DNA from: Amphibalanus amphitrite
Lineage: Eukaryota; Arthropoda; Thecostraca; Balanomorpha; Balanidae
DNA length: 64,000 nt
Direction: 5' to 3'
Assembly: GCF_019059575.1 (NCBI RefSeq)
Contig: NW_024882864.1
Span: forward strand, 111,639-175,638
In this document: in pieces, positions 21,414-31,218 of the stretch
How the letters are laid out: the number at the start of each line of letters is the position of its first letter
Numbering within the stretch: the first letter of the stretch is position 1
Program-made: the position numbers and the translations under genes
Notes under the pieces: generated by a model
Database searches by the model: none
Told to the model about the DNA's origin: nothing
Seen by the model: only the letters and a program-made list of their open reading frames with translations

Positions 21414-21599
21414 ATTGTAGATGCGTGCATTCAACGTACAGTTACATGAGTGCTGCAACGTAGAGTAGCTTTAGAGTAAGTATTAAGTGTAAGTGCCAGT
21501 TAGCGTAAGTAAAGACCTGACACCTCCCTGATCTTTGATCAAGTAGTGATCTGCCATGGCGGTTGTGAGCGGCGCTGTACTAGTTGTCCACGGGGTGGG

Positions 21600-21616
21600 G
21601 GGTGGCCAAGGGGGAG
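21600..21616 (+). other. polypurine tract of BEL/Pao element 1
   Basis: AAGGGGGAG abuts the 3' LTR start at 21617, preceded by a G-rich stretch. This is where plus-strand DNA synthesis would begin. Confidence 0.8.
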
Positions 21617-22639
21617 TGTAGGCGCCGCCGGGAATTAATGTTTTTTTTTGTTCGCTGGGTGGTTCGTTCAGTTGGTGTTTCCGGGAGTTGAGTTGGAATT
21701 GAATGGAAGTAGAACGTCATCAGTGGATCCTCCTTAGTAACAGTCAGCTGGGCGCTGCGTCGCTCCGGTCATGTCCGCGGTGAAAGTTTGCAGCTTTACT
21801 GCTGGAAGGCTCGTATTCTGTCATCTCTAGTGGTGAGTTTGTAGTAATTATTGGTTAAAGGCCCATGTGCGAAAGAGATTGGCCGTGTATTTACCACAGT
21901 ATTTTGCGTATGATATTTTGAGTGATGTTGTGTTTTACATAAATTGCGTATTTGTTGGCGTTCTCGTTCCTGAATATTAAAGTGATGATGGTGCTGCGCC
22001 GCCATGTTTGGTTCATTCCTCGGTTCGAGTGGCGCAGAGGCGCATGCTGTTCGCTGTGGTTTTCGGTGGCCTAGATTTCGCTGTGAAGTTGGAGCAGCTT
22101 AGTCTGAGTTTGACTGATTTGGTGTCAAATAAGGCCTAACCATTGTGGTCGCTAATTTGGAGCGGCTGGACGTGCGCTTGATCTTGTTGGGCGCCGTTAT
22201 AGTCTCCCACCTTTGGGGTGGTCAAGTTTGTGGGGTCGACGCAGCCAACGGTCGGTATGTATCTGAATATAGCATGTCGTGGCGAACATTTGTATGCGTG
22301 AATTCGGTTTATGCTTCGTTTCGTAAACTGGAACCGGTCCAGATTGACTTGGTAAATGTAACTCGTTGGTGCGACGCTGTGCAAAGGCTGTGCTGTGGCT
22401 AAGTGTTGTGCCAAATTTATTCACTTTAGTCGAATATGTTCATTGCATACTTGTGACGGAGGTGATCTTTGCCTCAGAGATAACCAGTGGCTAATTTGTT
22501 TGTTACTGCTTTCACAGTAACGGGATTTACCATGGAGATGTGGCCACTTGGGGTCACAAATCTGGAATAAAGCTACCCAGTGAACGACAGCTGCGTCTTA
22601 TTGATCCCGCTGGGGAGGCGATTGGAGGTGGCGGCTACA
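21617..22639 (+). repeat. 3' LTR of BEL/Pao element 1 (1023 bp)
   Basis: Starts TGTAGGCGCC, ends GGCTACA. It is an uninterrupted version of the 5' LTR and so gives the empty site for hAT element (c) at about 22105-22112. Short open frames inside (22145-22402 and others) are identical in both LTRs but have no recognisable domain; I treat them as chance frames. Confidence 0.95.
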
Positions 22640-22644
22640 TTCAT

Positions 22645-22889
22645 CGTTGCATCAATGTTGAGGGGGCGGCGCCCACTCGGCTCTCAAGTTGGGGGGGGGG
22701 GGGGGTAAGCGCCCCCACTGCCCCCCCTGTTCCCCGGGGTCTATGCAGTGAACGACGCTACAAGAAAAAACATGTGACACCTAATAGCAGGCACTATAAA
22801 CATGCGCTCGTACGTATCCCGTCAGACCAGGACGGGGATCGGGGGTATAGTACTATGCAATATACATTAACACAGAACTATTTCGTGCT
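22645..22889. other. spacer with G run
   Basis: Contains a G15 run at about 22692-22706 followed by C runs to 22735, like the subterminal hairpins of the neighbouring elements, but no boundary could be set. Confidence 0.35.
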
Positions 22890-23839
22890 TTAACCCTCGC
22901 CCATGTAGGGGGGGGTTGGTGCAACCCCCCCCCCCCTGAGGTTTTTCGGAAATAGTGCAAAAACGGCGGCGCGCAGCGCCGCCAAATTTTGGGTACCTTA
23001 TGGGGCAAACCTTGCGCATCTTTTGATAAAAAAAAATTTGACCGGGTCATGTCAGGTCACGGAGTTATGACGTCACAAAGGGAACAGCCTCCGGCCGGAT
23101 TTTCACAAACTGAGTGCCAACGCCCGAGGTTTCCTGCCGGTGGTACGGACATCGGTTGATGGATCGTGATGAAACTTCCCATGCATGTTGGGGCAAGTAT
23201 TGGCTATCATATGGTATAAGAAACTTGACCGGGTCAGGTCAGGTCACGGAGCTATGACGTCACAAGAGGAACAGCGTCCGGTACTATTTTTGAAAAGCGC
23301 CCGAACCACTATTTTGCTAATTCTTGTCACCTCAATGGGAATATGCAGCAATATTAGCTTCTATAGGGAGCAAATGGACATCCCAAATCCAAAAACACAA
23401 TCAGATTTCAAAAATTTAAATTTTGATTTTTCGAATTTCTGCCGCCGACTGTGACCTTGCCGACTTCCGGCGCTCCCAACGCGCCATTTTTAGAGCCAGG
23501 GAAACGAAATACATACCAAACGATAGAAAATTGATCAAGGAACACGATAGTGAAGGTTTCAAGTCGATATCTCCCACCGTTTTGCCGCAATCGCCGCGGA
23601 AAATTTGAAAAAGTCTATTTTTCCGAAAATTTGACCTTTGACCGGTCAAAAGTAGGTCAAATGTTGACCTAGGACCAAAAAATATACCACCAATCGCGAG
23701 ATCTCGTTGAGAGCAATCCGTTGGTCTTTTCCGCTAAGCTCTACGACGCTCCGTTTTCAAACGCCAAGGGGGGGGTCGCACCACCCCCCCCCCCTGCATG
23801 GGCGAAGGTGGCAGATCGCCGTTTACGGGCGAGGGTTAA
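22890..23839. mobile_element. TTAA-family MITE, copy 4
   Basis: Starts TTAACCCTCGCCCATG at 22890 and ends CGGGCGAGGGTTAA at 23839. G/C-run hairpins lie at 22908-22937 and 23766-23794. The right end has the second inner motif GGGCGAAGGTGGCAGATC, giving the same unequal ends as copies 2 and 8. GGTCA clusters are at 23044-23060, 23228-23247 and 23630-23670. No coding capacity. Confidence 0.9.
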
Positions 23840-24109
23840 GATGCATAACATTACATTTTCACCAACATTCTGAGTGCCAGACAAGCCAACAGCAAAGCGT
23901 CATTTCGGTAAAATGCATTTAATGATGATCGTAAGCTCACAAAGCATAGCGAGCGTGTTAGTTCAAAACATTGCCGCTAGGGGCGCTGAGGTCGCTAATG
24001 CTGAGAGATGGGCCAAAGTGTCGGCGGTCGGCGCCGCATGGGTGTTAATATTTGGGGGAAATAAAAAATGTCACACGGTTTCTACGTGTCTGGGGCACGA
24101 TAAAATCAG
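23840..24109. other. nothing recognised
   Basis: Sequence between MITE copy 4 and the broken end of the hAT transposase gene. No gene or repeat boundary seen. Confidence 0.35.
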
Positions 24110-24416
24110 TGGAGCACTATGTTTTGCGAAAAAAGTGCCCAAAATGACACACCCTAGCCTCCAGCATGGCTTGTCGCACTTTTGCAAGCGGTGTCAAGAC
24201 CGTGTCTGGGGATGCTACACCATCGTTCCGGATTCTGCCAGGTGTGGTTGTGCTTCTCGGCTCTCGTTGTTTGAGACCGAGCCTCTCACCTCGCTGTGCT
24301 GCCGTGTTGAGCTGCCTGCTGAGGCCATCTGCTCGCATCTTGGTCAGTGCGGCTCGGAGGAGGTTGACTGACTCCAGGGCACCTCGTGATGTGCACGAGG
24401 CCGCCTGCAGGGAGGT
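24110..24416 (-). pseudogene. hAT transposase, downstream part (separated by BEL/Pao 2)
   Basis: On the minus strand this continues the reading frame of the transposase at 31219-32681 once the BEL/Pao element and one GAGGT copy are ignored. It reads about 100 residues, with an amphipathic leucine-rich helix then a basic, proline-rich stretch, and stops near 24110 without reaching the hAT dimerisation domain. The gene is thus truncated as well as interrupted. The link to the upstream part is an inference from frame and from the target duplication. Confidence 0.6.
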
Positions 24417-24858
24417 TGTCTGGGAATCAAAGCTCTCCCATCTTCATCACTGATCACAACCGGGAAACATTCGAAATTCAAATTGGGTTTATTGCGCCCT
24501 TGAACTTTGACGCATCAATCACCCAAAGGTCTCCCATCACAGGCACGGGAGCCATCAAACCAACAACTGACCGCCACGCAGTCACAACAAATCCAACTCA
24601 ACATTGCCACGTCATCGCCGCACTCGTCTCAGCTGCGCCGTTCACGTGTCAAAACCCGCCACGCCGACCACACCCAAGCTATGCTACGCAGTACGCACGT
24701 CCTGTCCTCTGTCTCAGCTACCTGTAATTTGTGGCGAAGAGTTGTGCCACCAGGCGGCAGCACCCGTCGGCCTATCGGCCTATAGCTGTCGCCACTGCTG
24801 CACCGAGCGATGAGCGTACTCATCTCGGCCACACTACCTATACCTATATTTCTCAACA
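24417..24858 (-). repeat. 3' LTR of BEL/Pao element 2
   Basis: 442 bp, with TG..CA ends on the coding strand. Two substitutions from the 5' LTR. Confidence 0.95.
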
Positions 24859-24870
24859 CGCTCCCCCCTT
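24859..24870 (-). other. polypurine tract of BEL/Pao element 2
   Basis: On the minus strand AAGGGGGGAGCG directly precedes the 3' LTR. Confidence 0.8.
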
Positions 24871-25016
24871 GGTGAATAGCGTTACATTGAGCGCGACATC
24901 ATTCACCAACACATACGATACACACACGATATATGTACAATAAAAAATGTCATAACATCGCGCCGCGGCAGGCAGGACAGGCGGACCGGGGCCAGGGGGA
25001 GGATGAGGCGGCCGGT

Positions 25017-28000
25017 CTAGGACGACTCTGGATCAGAGACCTCCAAGTCATGGAGCCGCTGCACTGCTCTCGTCTTTCTGCCCCTGCTAGTTTTAACTTC
25101 TGCGGACCTGGAGACACCATCCCTCCCTGGGAACAATTTGGTCACCACGCCCAGGTCCCACTTCATGCGAGGCTGCTTCTCATCTTGTAGAAGCACAACA
25201 GAGCCCTCCGCCAACTTACCTTGCGGTCGAAATTTGCGTACTGAGAGCGGCAAATTTCTGACATATTCCTGACTCCACACGGACCAGAACTTTCGCAGTC
25301 GCTTTTCTCTTACCTGTGACTGAGCTCTCAGCTCATCAGGTCTGACCTCAGACGGGTCCTCCGCCTCTTTGGCCAAAAAGCCTACGCTGTGACCCGTCAG
25401 GAAGTGGTTGGGGGTTAATGGTACTGGATCGTCTGGTGAATCACCAACAAAGGTGAGTGGCCGCGAGTTGACACACCCTTCAATCTCCGTCAGGGCAGTC
25501 TCTAACTCGGCCCTACTGAGGTGTCGCTGGCCCAGGGATTTTTTAAGAGCACTTTTCACGCTACGCACCATGCGCTCGTACTGCCCACCCCACCACGGAG
25601 CGAGGGGGGCAGAAAACTTGAACCTGGGAGCGAGACGCCCGAAATATCGCTGCATCAGCTTCTCAGCAGCCTGGAATGTACGGGCGTTGTCGAGATACAC
25701 AACTGAAGGCACGCCTCTCCTGGCGGCAAATCTGCGAAAAGCCAACATAAAATCATCCAGAGAGAGTGAGTCTACCAACTCTAGGTGTACAGCACGCACC
25801 TGCGAGCAACAAAACAAACAAATGTAAAGCTTCTTGTCAGGACAATCCACAGCAAAGATTGGCCCTGCGAAATCGCACCCACAGACCTGAAACGGCCTGC
25901 TCTGAGTAACTCTGTCTCGAGGGAGAGGGGCGGCGGGCTCACAGCACGGCTGAGAATCCTGCCTGCGGCACGCGTCACATCCCCTCACGACCCGCCGTGC
26001 GATGGTGCGCAGACCCACGATCCAGAACTCTGATCTCACTGCAGTTATCAGAGTTGACACACCAGCATGCTTCATACACAGGTGCTGCTCACGAACAATC
26101 AGGACGGCCAGGTGACCTTTTGGCAAAATCACCGGGTGCTTTTCCTCGTAGGAAAACTCTGACAACTGCAAACGGCCGCGCACACGTAGCAGCCCGTCAT
26201 CGCCGAGAAACGGCGTCAGTCTGTAAATCTGGGAACTTCGGTGCACCGGACTGCCCTGCCTGAGCAGTTTCAGTTCTTCAGGGTAACTGTCCGCCTGCAC
26301 CAAGCGTAACAGCTCCACGCGAGCCGTCGAGAACTCCTCGGCTGAGAGATCTCCCTGACGGCGCTGCGAACTTTGTCTCACGTTGTGAACAAATCTCAAG
26401 ATCCAGCCCATGACACGGGTTGCTCGGCTGAGCGTACTGTAGCGTTCCACCTGCAGAAAATCGGATGTGTTACCCGCTGCTACACTCGCCGCCGTGAAAA
26501 CGCCAACATTGTCACAAACAATTGACTCTGGTAGGGAATCCAGAGAATCAGCCTCTTTCTGACCATCAGTGTCAAGGTCCTGTCCCTGGTCCGGAGTCGA
26601 ACCCGGCTCTGCGTCTGGTCTCTGCGGGACAGAAGTGCTCTCGGTCATATCCAGACCAACCTCCGGCTCTCGCATCACACTCGGATCACCATCAGCCTCC
26701 CTCAACCAGTCGGGTCCGCTGATCCACACAGGGGATGCCACCAGATCCTCTGCTAACAGGCCGCGTGTCATGAGATCCGCCGGATTTTCGGCTGACCTGC
26801 AGTGCAACCAGTTCTTTGTGTCAGTAAGCCGTTGGATCTCGCTGACCCGGTTGGACACAAACTGCTTCCACCTGCTCGGGTTACCACGTAGCCATCCCAG
26901 AGCAATCATGGAGTCACTCCAGCACCTGTACGGTGTGTCATCAGGCAAGTGCAGTGCCGTACGAACAAACTGCACCAGTTGAGCCGCCAGCACACAGGCC
27001 GAGAGCTCCAAGCGCGGCATCGTGAGCCGCTGACGCAGGGGGGCCACCCTCCCCTTCGACATGACGAAGGAGACGCTGTACGAGTCATCAGGCTGTTTGA
27101 TACGGATGTACACACATGCACCATACGCCTTTGGGGATGCATCAGCAAATACACACAGCTCGAGAGACGGTGCAGCTGACCAGTCTGAAACAGAGTGCAC
27201 TGTGAAACATCGTGGAACCTTCAGATTCTTCAAAATCTGACAACCGTCCAACCACCTGGTGAACACCTCTGCATATTCAGGCGGCAGCTCATCGTCCCAC
27301 TCCAGCTGGAGCTCCCACAGCTCCTGAAACAGGCATTTAGCGACCACACTAAATGGCGTCAAAAATCCCACTGGATCGAAGATCCGCGCCATCATGCTGA
27401 GGACCACACGCTTCGTTGGCACTATGCCAGCAGGCAGCTCGTCTCCTGTGAAAGAGAAAACATCCTCCTCCTTACACCAGGTCACCCCAAGAACTTTCAT
27501 CACACCTTCTGTCGTCACATGTCCCTTTTGACACTTTTCGGCCAGCACAGATGAGTTGCTGTTGCACTTGGACAACTCCATCCCAGCCGCTCTCATAATC
27601 TCACGAGCCTCCTGGAACATCTCCACAGCACCCTGTTCTGTATCCGAGCCTGACAGCAGGTCATCAACATACAGCGACTCTTTCAGTTCGGTGACGACCG
27701 GACTCTCTGGGTACAGCGACAGGTGGTACTTGATGGTGGCGTTCATTAAGAACGGGCTGCAGGCGACACCCATCGTCACCCGCTCGAACCGCATGGTCCG
27801 AATCTGGCCCCCTTGTCTCCATAGGAAGCGATGGGCATCTCGGTCATGTGACGTCAGACGAACCTGATGAAATGCTTTCACAATGTCAGCCGAATACCCG
27901 AACCTCCATCGTCTGAAACGAAGTAACACCTCCAGCAGGTTCGGCATCAGAGAGGGTCCCACATGGACTACATCATTCAAAGAGATACCGTTGGGTCCCT

Positions 28001-30320
28001 TTGCACTAGCGTCAAAGACAGGTCGAACCTTTGTTGTGCTACTGGTTTCCTTAACCACTGGTCTGTGCGGGAGATAGAACATGACGTCACTGGTCGTCAT
28101 CTGATCAGGTGGCACCTCACTGATGACACCATCACTTACCATCTGACTGAGAGCTGAATCATAGTCAGCTCGCAGCTGGGGGTTCCTGTCCAGTTTGCGC
28201 TCTAGACTCATCAGCCGCTTTTGTGCGGAATCACGATTCTCCATCAACTGACTTTTGTTGTCCCTCCAGGGCACACTAACAACGTACCTGCTGCCATCAT
28301 ACTGGATGGACTTGTTGAACGCCTTCAACACGGCATCATCATCATCAGACTCCATCTCAGTACCAGGATCAAACCCATCCCGAGACCACATCTCACTAGC
28401 ACTGGGAGTTGGGGCGGTCATCAGAAGCAGTTGACATCCCATACCTGAGTCAACATCAGCAGGGCCCCCCTCCACTGAACCAGAGAGGACCCACCCAAAT
28501 GGTGTCTCCATAGCAGCCAGCCCGTCAGGGCCTCTGACAAGTCCAGATCTTACCAGTGACCAGTACTGGTCTTGTCCAACAACAATGTCAATGTGCAGTG
28601 GGCAGTCCGACATGCAGTCTGCTGCGAGCTGGAGATGGCTGAAGGGCTGGAGGAGCTGGGCAGGGACTCGAGGCCGCATCAGTGGCGCGCATATCACTGG
28701 CACCTCCACCACTCGAACTTTAGTAGCTGTCGGCACACAAGCAGCATTTGCGGCAGAAACATTGAGCTCATACACATTACACACATTTGAGGTTCTACCC
28801 CCACCAAACGATGCACATGTTATGTCCACTGACCCCTGATACTCCCCTTTCACTTGTTTCATCAGCCTCTCGGTCACAAAACTCTTGTCAGCCCCACTGT
28901 CATAAATCAGGGTAGCAGGTACAGGGCCATCTTTGCCCTCAACAAGTACATGAGCGATGGGAAGCAGTGACACACTACCCGTAGTACAAGACAGAGACAC
29001 TCTAGCTTGTGGCTCCTGACATGACTGAGTCGTTCCCCCATCAGACCGCTGAGGTCTGAAGGAGGTGGACTGAGGAGGTCTACCTGCACCCTCACCACCC
29101 CTGGATCCCACCGGGCCATCAGTTCCCCTACACCAGCACAGTAGAGGGTGGTGTCTGCCACCACAGTCACATCTCTTAGCACACTGTTTCGCATGATGTC
29201 CAGTCTGCAGACAGGACATACACACATTTTTAGCCCTTACTTCTTGGTACCTTGCCTTTGGATCAATCGACAAAAAGTGAGCACACTTAGCTGGCACATG
29301 CTGTCCTCCGCAGAAGGAGCAGACTGTAGAGACAGCCTGGAGAGCCGCAGCAGCTGCAGGGGCTCGTTGGTGCACGGCTCTCTGTGGTCGGGTCACACGT
29401 TGGCTGCGCCTCGACTCCGAGGCAGCAGGAGCAGCCAGGTGCTGAGAGTAGGCACCTGATCTCTCGCGTCGCCCGATCTCTGAGTCAAGGAACTCCAGCA
29501 ACCAACTCAGGTCACTCTCATGTCCAACGCCATCCCGTGCCCACTCCATCCTAATGGCAGATGGCAGTCTTTGTAAAATCACAGGTACTAGCATCACACC
29601 ATATGCATCACCCTTCACACCTAACGCCTCCAAAGCCCTCACATGAGTCAACAGCTTATCCTGTAAGCCCCTCAGAACATGCACGTCAGGTACAGAGGGG
29701 GCAGGGATGGAGAGCAGCTGTTGAATATGGTTAAATATGATCCGTTCAGTTCTACCAAAGCGGTCAGCCAGCAGTTTACATGCAGCAGCATAGTTATCTG
29801 CACTCAGTGGTAACCCTGCAATGCACATGGCTGCCTCCCCATCCAGCAAGGATCTCAAATATGAAAACTTAGTCACATCAGGTAGGTCTGAGTCGTGTAC
29901 AGCAGCTTTAAACATCTCCCAGAAAGACTGCCACTCTAGCACATCACCCTTGAACCTTGGTAAGTTCAGCTTTGGCAGCTTCACATTCTGACTGCCAGAG
30001 ACACCAGTCTCAGACCCAGTCTCCCCCCGAGCCACCACCTTGTTCACACTCGAGATAACACCAACCACAGAGTCACGGAAGCATCCAGCTTTCTCTATAT
30101 CATCCAACATTTCTGACTCAGATTCAATCATCATCTCCAGATCACCCTGGATCTCGTCCAGTGTGTTGAGGCGCATCTCCAGTTCTCTCTTAATGTCTTT
30201 CAACACATCACGATCAGGCTTATCTTCCTTCATGGCGTCGTTCGCACGACTGATAGTCCGTGTTAGCCACCCTTTGGCAGCCACTCTCCTCTTGATAAGT
30301 GTTGTTAGATCCTGCGCCAT
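25017..30320 (-). CDS. BEL/Pao 2 Gag-Pol polyprotein, intact
   Basis: A single frame; the open frame begins at 30341 (1774 residues), but the second ATG at 30320 has G at -3 and G at +4 and gives a typical start, so I choose it. Residues are counted from 30341. An N-terminal helical region precedes DUF1759 Gag at about 123-290. CCHC knuckles lie at 341-402. The protease has D-S-G-A-D-K-S from D481. Reverse transcriptase covers about 755-900 with D819 and YVDD at 891-894. RNase H has D1066, E1112, D1143 and D1189. Integrase has H1420, H1425, C1455, C1458 and catalytic D1490, D1551, E1589. A DUF5641-like domain ends the protein. Every catalytic residue is present and there is no stop or frameshift. 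Unlike BEL/Pao 1 it has no SAP motif at the N-terminus. It carries out particle formation, reverse transcription and integration. Confidence 0.97.
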   Translation of the reverse strand: MAQDLTTLIKRRVAAKGWLTRTISRANDAMKEDKPDRDVLKDIKRELEMRLNTLDEIQGDLEMMIESESEMLDDIEKAGCFRDSVVGVISSVNKVVARGETGSETGVSGSQNVKLPKLNLPRFKGDVLEWQSFWEMFKAAVHDSDLPDVTKFSYLRSLLDGEAAMCIAGLPLSADNYAAACKLLADRFGRTERIIFNHIQQLLSIPAPSVPDVHVLRGLQDKLLTHVRALEALGVKGDAYGVMLVPVILQRLPSAIRMEWARDGVGHESDLSWLLEFLDSEIGRRERSGAYSQHLAAPAASESRRSQRVTRPQRAVHQRAPAAAAALQAVSTVCSFCGGQHVPAKCAHFLSIDPKARYQEVRAKNVCMSCLQTGHHAKQCAKRCDCGGRHHPLLCWCRGTDGPVGSRGGEGAGRPPQSTSFRPQRSDGGTTQSCQEPQARVSLSCTTGSVSLLPIAHVLVEGKDGPVPATLIYDSGADKSFVTERLMKQVKGEYQGSVDITCASFGGGRTSNVCNVYELNVSAANAACVPTATKVRVVEVPVICAPLMRPRVPAQLLQPFSHLQLAADCMSDCPLHIDIVVGQDQYWSLVRSGLVRGPDGLAAMETPFGWVLSGSVEGGPADVDSGMGCQLLLMTAPTPSASEMWSRDGFDPGTEMESDDDDAVLKAFNKSIQYDGSRYVVSVPWRDNKSQLMENRDSAQKRLMSLERKLDRNPQLRADYDSALSQMVSDGVISEVPPDQMTTSDVMFYLPHRPVVKETSSTTKVRPVFDASAKGPNGISLNDVVHVGPSLMPNLLEVLLRFRRWRFGYSADIVKAFHQVRLTSHDRDAHRFLWRQGGQIRTMRFERVTMGVACSPFLMNATIKYHLSLYPESPVVTELKESLYVDDLLSGSDTEQGAVEMFQEAREIMRAAGMELSKCNSNSSVLAEKCQKGHVTTEGVMKVLGVTWCKEEDVFSFTGDELPAGIVPTKRVVLSMMARIFDPVGFLTPFSVVAKCLFQELWELQLEWDDELPPEYAEVFTRWLDGCQILKNLKVPRCFTVHSVSDWSAAPSLELCVFADASPKAYGACVYIRIKQPDDSYSVSFVMSKGRVAPLRQRLTMPRLELSACVLAAQLVQFVRTALHLPDDTPYRCWSDSMIALGWLRGNPSRWKQFVSNRVSEIQRLTDTKNWLHCRSAENPADLMTRGLLAEDLVASPVWISGPDWLREADGDPSVMREPEVGLDMTESTSVPQRPDAEPGSTPDQGQDLDTDGQKEADSLDSLPESIVCDNVGVFTAASVAAGNTSDFLQVERYSTLSRATRVMGWILRFVHNVRQSSQRRQGDLSAEEFSTARVELLRLVQADSYPEELKLLRQGSPVHRSSQIYRLTPFLGDDGLLRVRGRLQLSEFSYEEKHPVILPKGHLAVLIVREQHLCMKHAGVSTLITAVRSEFWIVGLRTIARRVVRGCDACRRQDSQPCCEPAAPLPRDRVTQSRPFQVCGCDFAGPIFAVDCPDKKLYICLFCCSQVRAVHLELVDSLSLDDFMLAFRRFAARRGVPSVVYLDNARTFQAAEKLMQRYFGRLAPRFKFSAPLAPWWGGQYERMVRSVKSALKKSLGQRHLSRAELETALTEIEGCVNSRPLTFVGDSPDDPVPLTPNHFLTGHSVGFLAKEAEDPSEVRPDELRAQSQVREKRLRKFWSVWSQEYVRNLPLSVRKFRPQGKLAEGSVVLLQDEKQPRMKWDLGVVTKLFPGRDGVSRSAEVKTSRGRKTRAVQRLHDLEVSDPESS

Positions 30321-30762
30321 TGCCACAACTATCAGAAACACAAGTTATGGTCTTCACACATCAAATTAATGGCTCAAAGAAACAAACAAAAGTCCAAGAA
30401 AACAATCATGAAGCTTCAGCAGGTTTAGGATCACTTCTGCTCTCAACGAGGCTTCACCACAGTCACGTGGTCTCAAAACACCAGCCAGAGCAACTGGTCA
30501 ACACGTCCAAAGTTCCGCCAAGGCCAAAACAACTCAAAATGGCCTATCCTTCGAAAGTCGGAACTCGGAACACCAGGCCAGGGCTTCAGAACCTGGGTCA
30601 AGGTCTATCCTCACCAATTACCAGGCTTGACTGATCAACTTTTATCACTCAAACTCTTCAGGGTGACAAAGTCAGCCATCAAATCAGTAGGCTAATAACA
30701 AACAAATGTCACCACCCTTTCAGCTCACAAACACAGCTGAAATCTTCTGGTCACCTCCCGGC

Positions 30763-30775
30763 GGTTTCGGCACCA
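30763..30775 (-). other. tRNA primer-binding site of BEL/Pao element 2
   Basis: One base inside the 5' LTR the minus strand reads TGGTGCCGAAACC, complementary to a tRNA 3' end GGTTTCGGCACCA. The tRNA species is not assigned. Confidence 0.8.
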
Positions 30776-30776
30776 A

Positions 30777-31218
30777 TGTCTGGGAATCAAAGCTCTCCCA
30801 TCTTCATCACTGATCACAACCGGGAAACATTCGAAATTCAAATTGGGTTTATTGCGCCCTTGAACTTTGACGCATCAATCACCCAAAGGTCTCCCATCAC
30901 AGGCACGGGAGCCATCAAACCAACAACTGACCGCCACGCAGTCACAACAAATCCAACTCAACATTGCCACGTCATCGCCGCACTCGTCTCAGCTGCGCCG
31001 TTCACGTGTCAAAACCCGCCACGCCGACCACACCCAAGCTATGCTACGCAGTACGCACGTCCTGTCCTCTGTCTCAGCTACCTGTAATTTGTGGCTAAGA
31101 GTTGTGCCACCAGGCGGCAGCACCCGTCGGCCTATCGGCCTATAGCTGTCGCCACTGCTGCACCGAGCGATGAGTGTACTCATCTCGGCCACACTACCTA
31201 TACCTATATTTCTCAACA
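30777..31218 (-). repeat. 5' LTR of BEL/Pao element 2
   Basis: 442 bp, expected to carry the promoter. The last residues of the hAT frame now read into this LTR. Confidence 0.95.

Larger units (their letters stand above)
10117..22644 (+). mobile_element. BEL/Pao LTR retrotransposon 1 with nested insertions
   Basis: The element spans 10122-22639, flanked by TTCAT at 10117-10121 and 22640-22644, a 5-bp duplication typical of BEL/Pao. The LTRs start TGTAGGCGCC and end GGCGGCTACA. Without the nested hAT element and its extra 8 bp, the 5' LTR is 1032 bp and the 3' LTR 1023 bp; the whole difference is a T18 versus T9 run, and the parts I compared are otherwise identical. The insertion is therefore recent. 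Order: 5' LTR, leader, gag, protease, reverse transcriptase, RNase H, integrase, polypurine tract, 3' LTR. Two later insertions break it: hAT element (c) in the 5' LTR and a 1352-bp element in gag. Confidence 0.95.

Noticed and set aside
23874-24453. 165-codon plus-strand frame and neighbours
   Set aside because: Opposite-strand shadow of the hAT transposase fragment and LTR; no domain.
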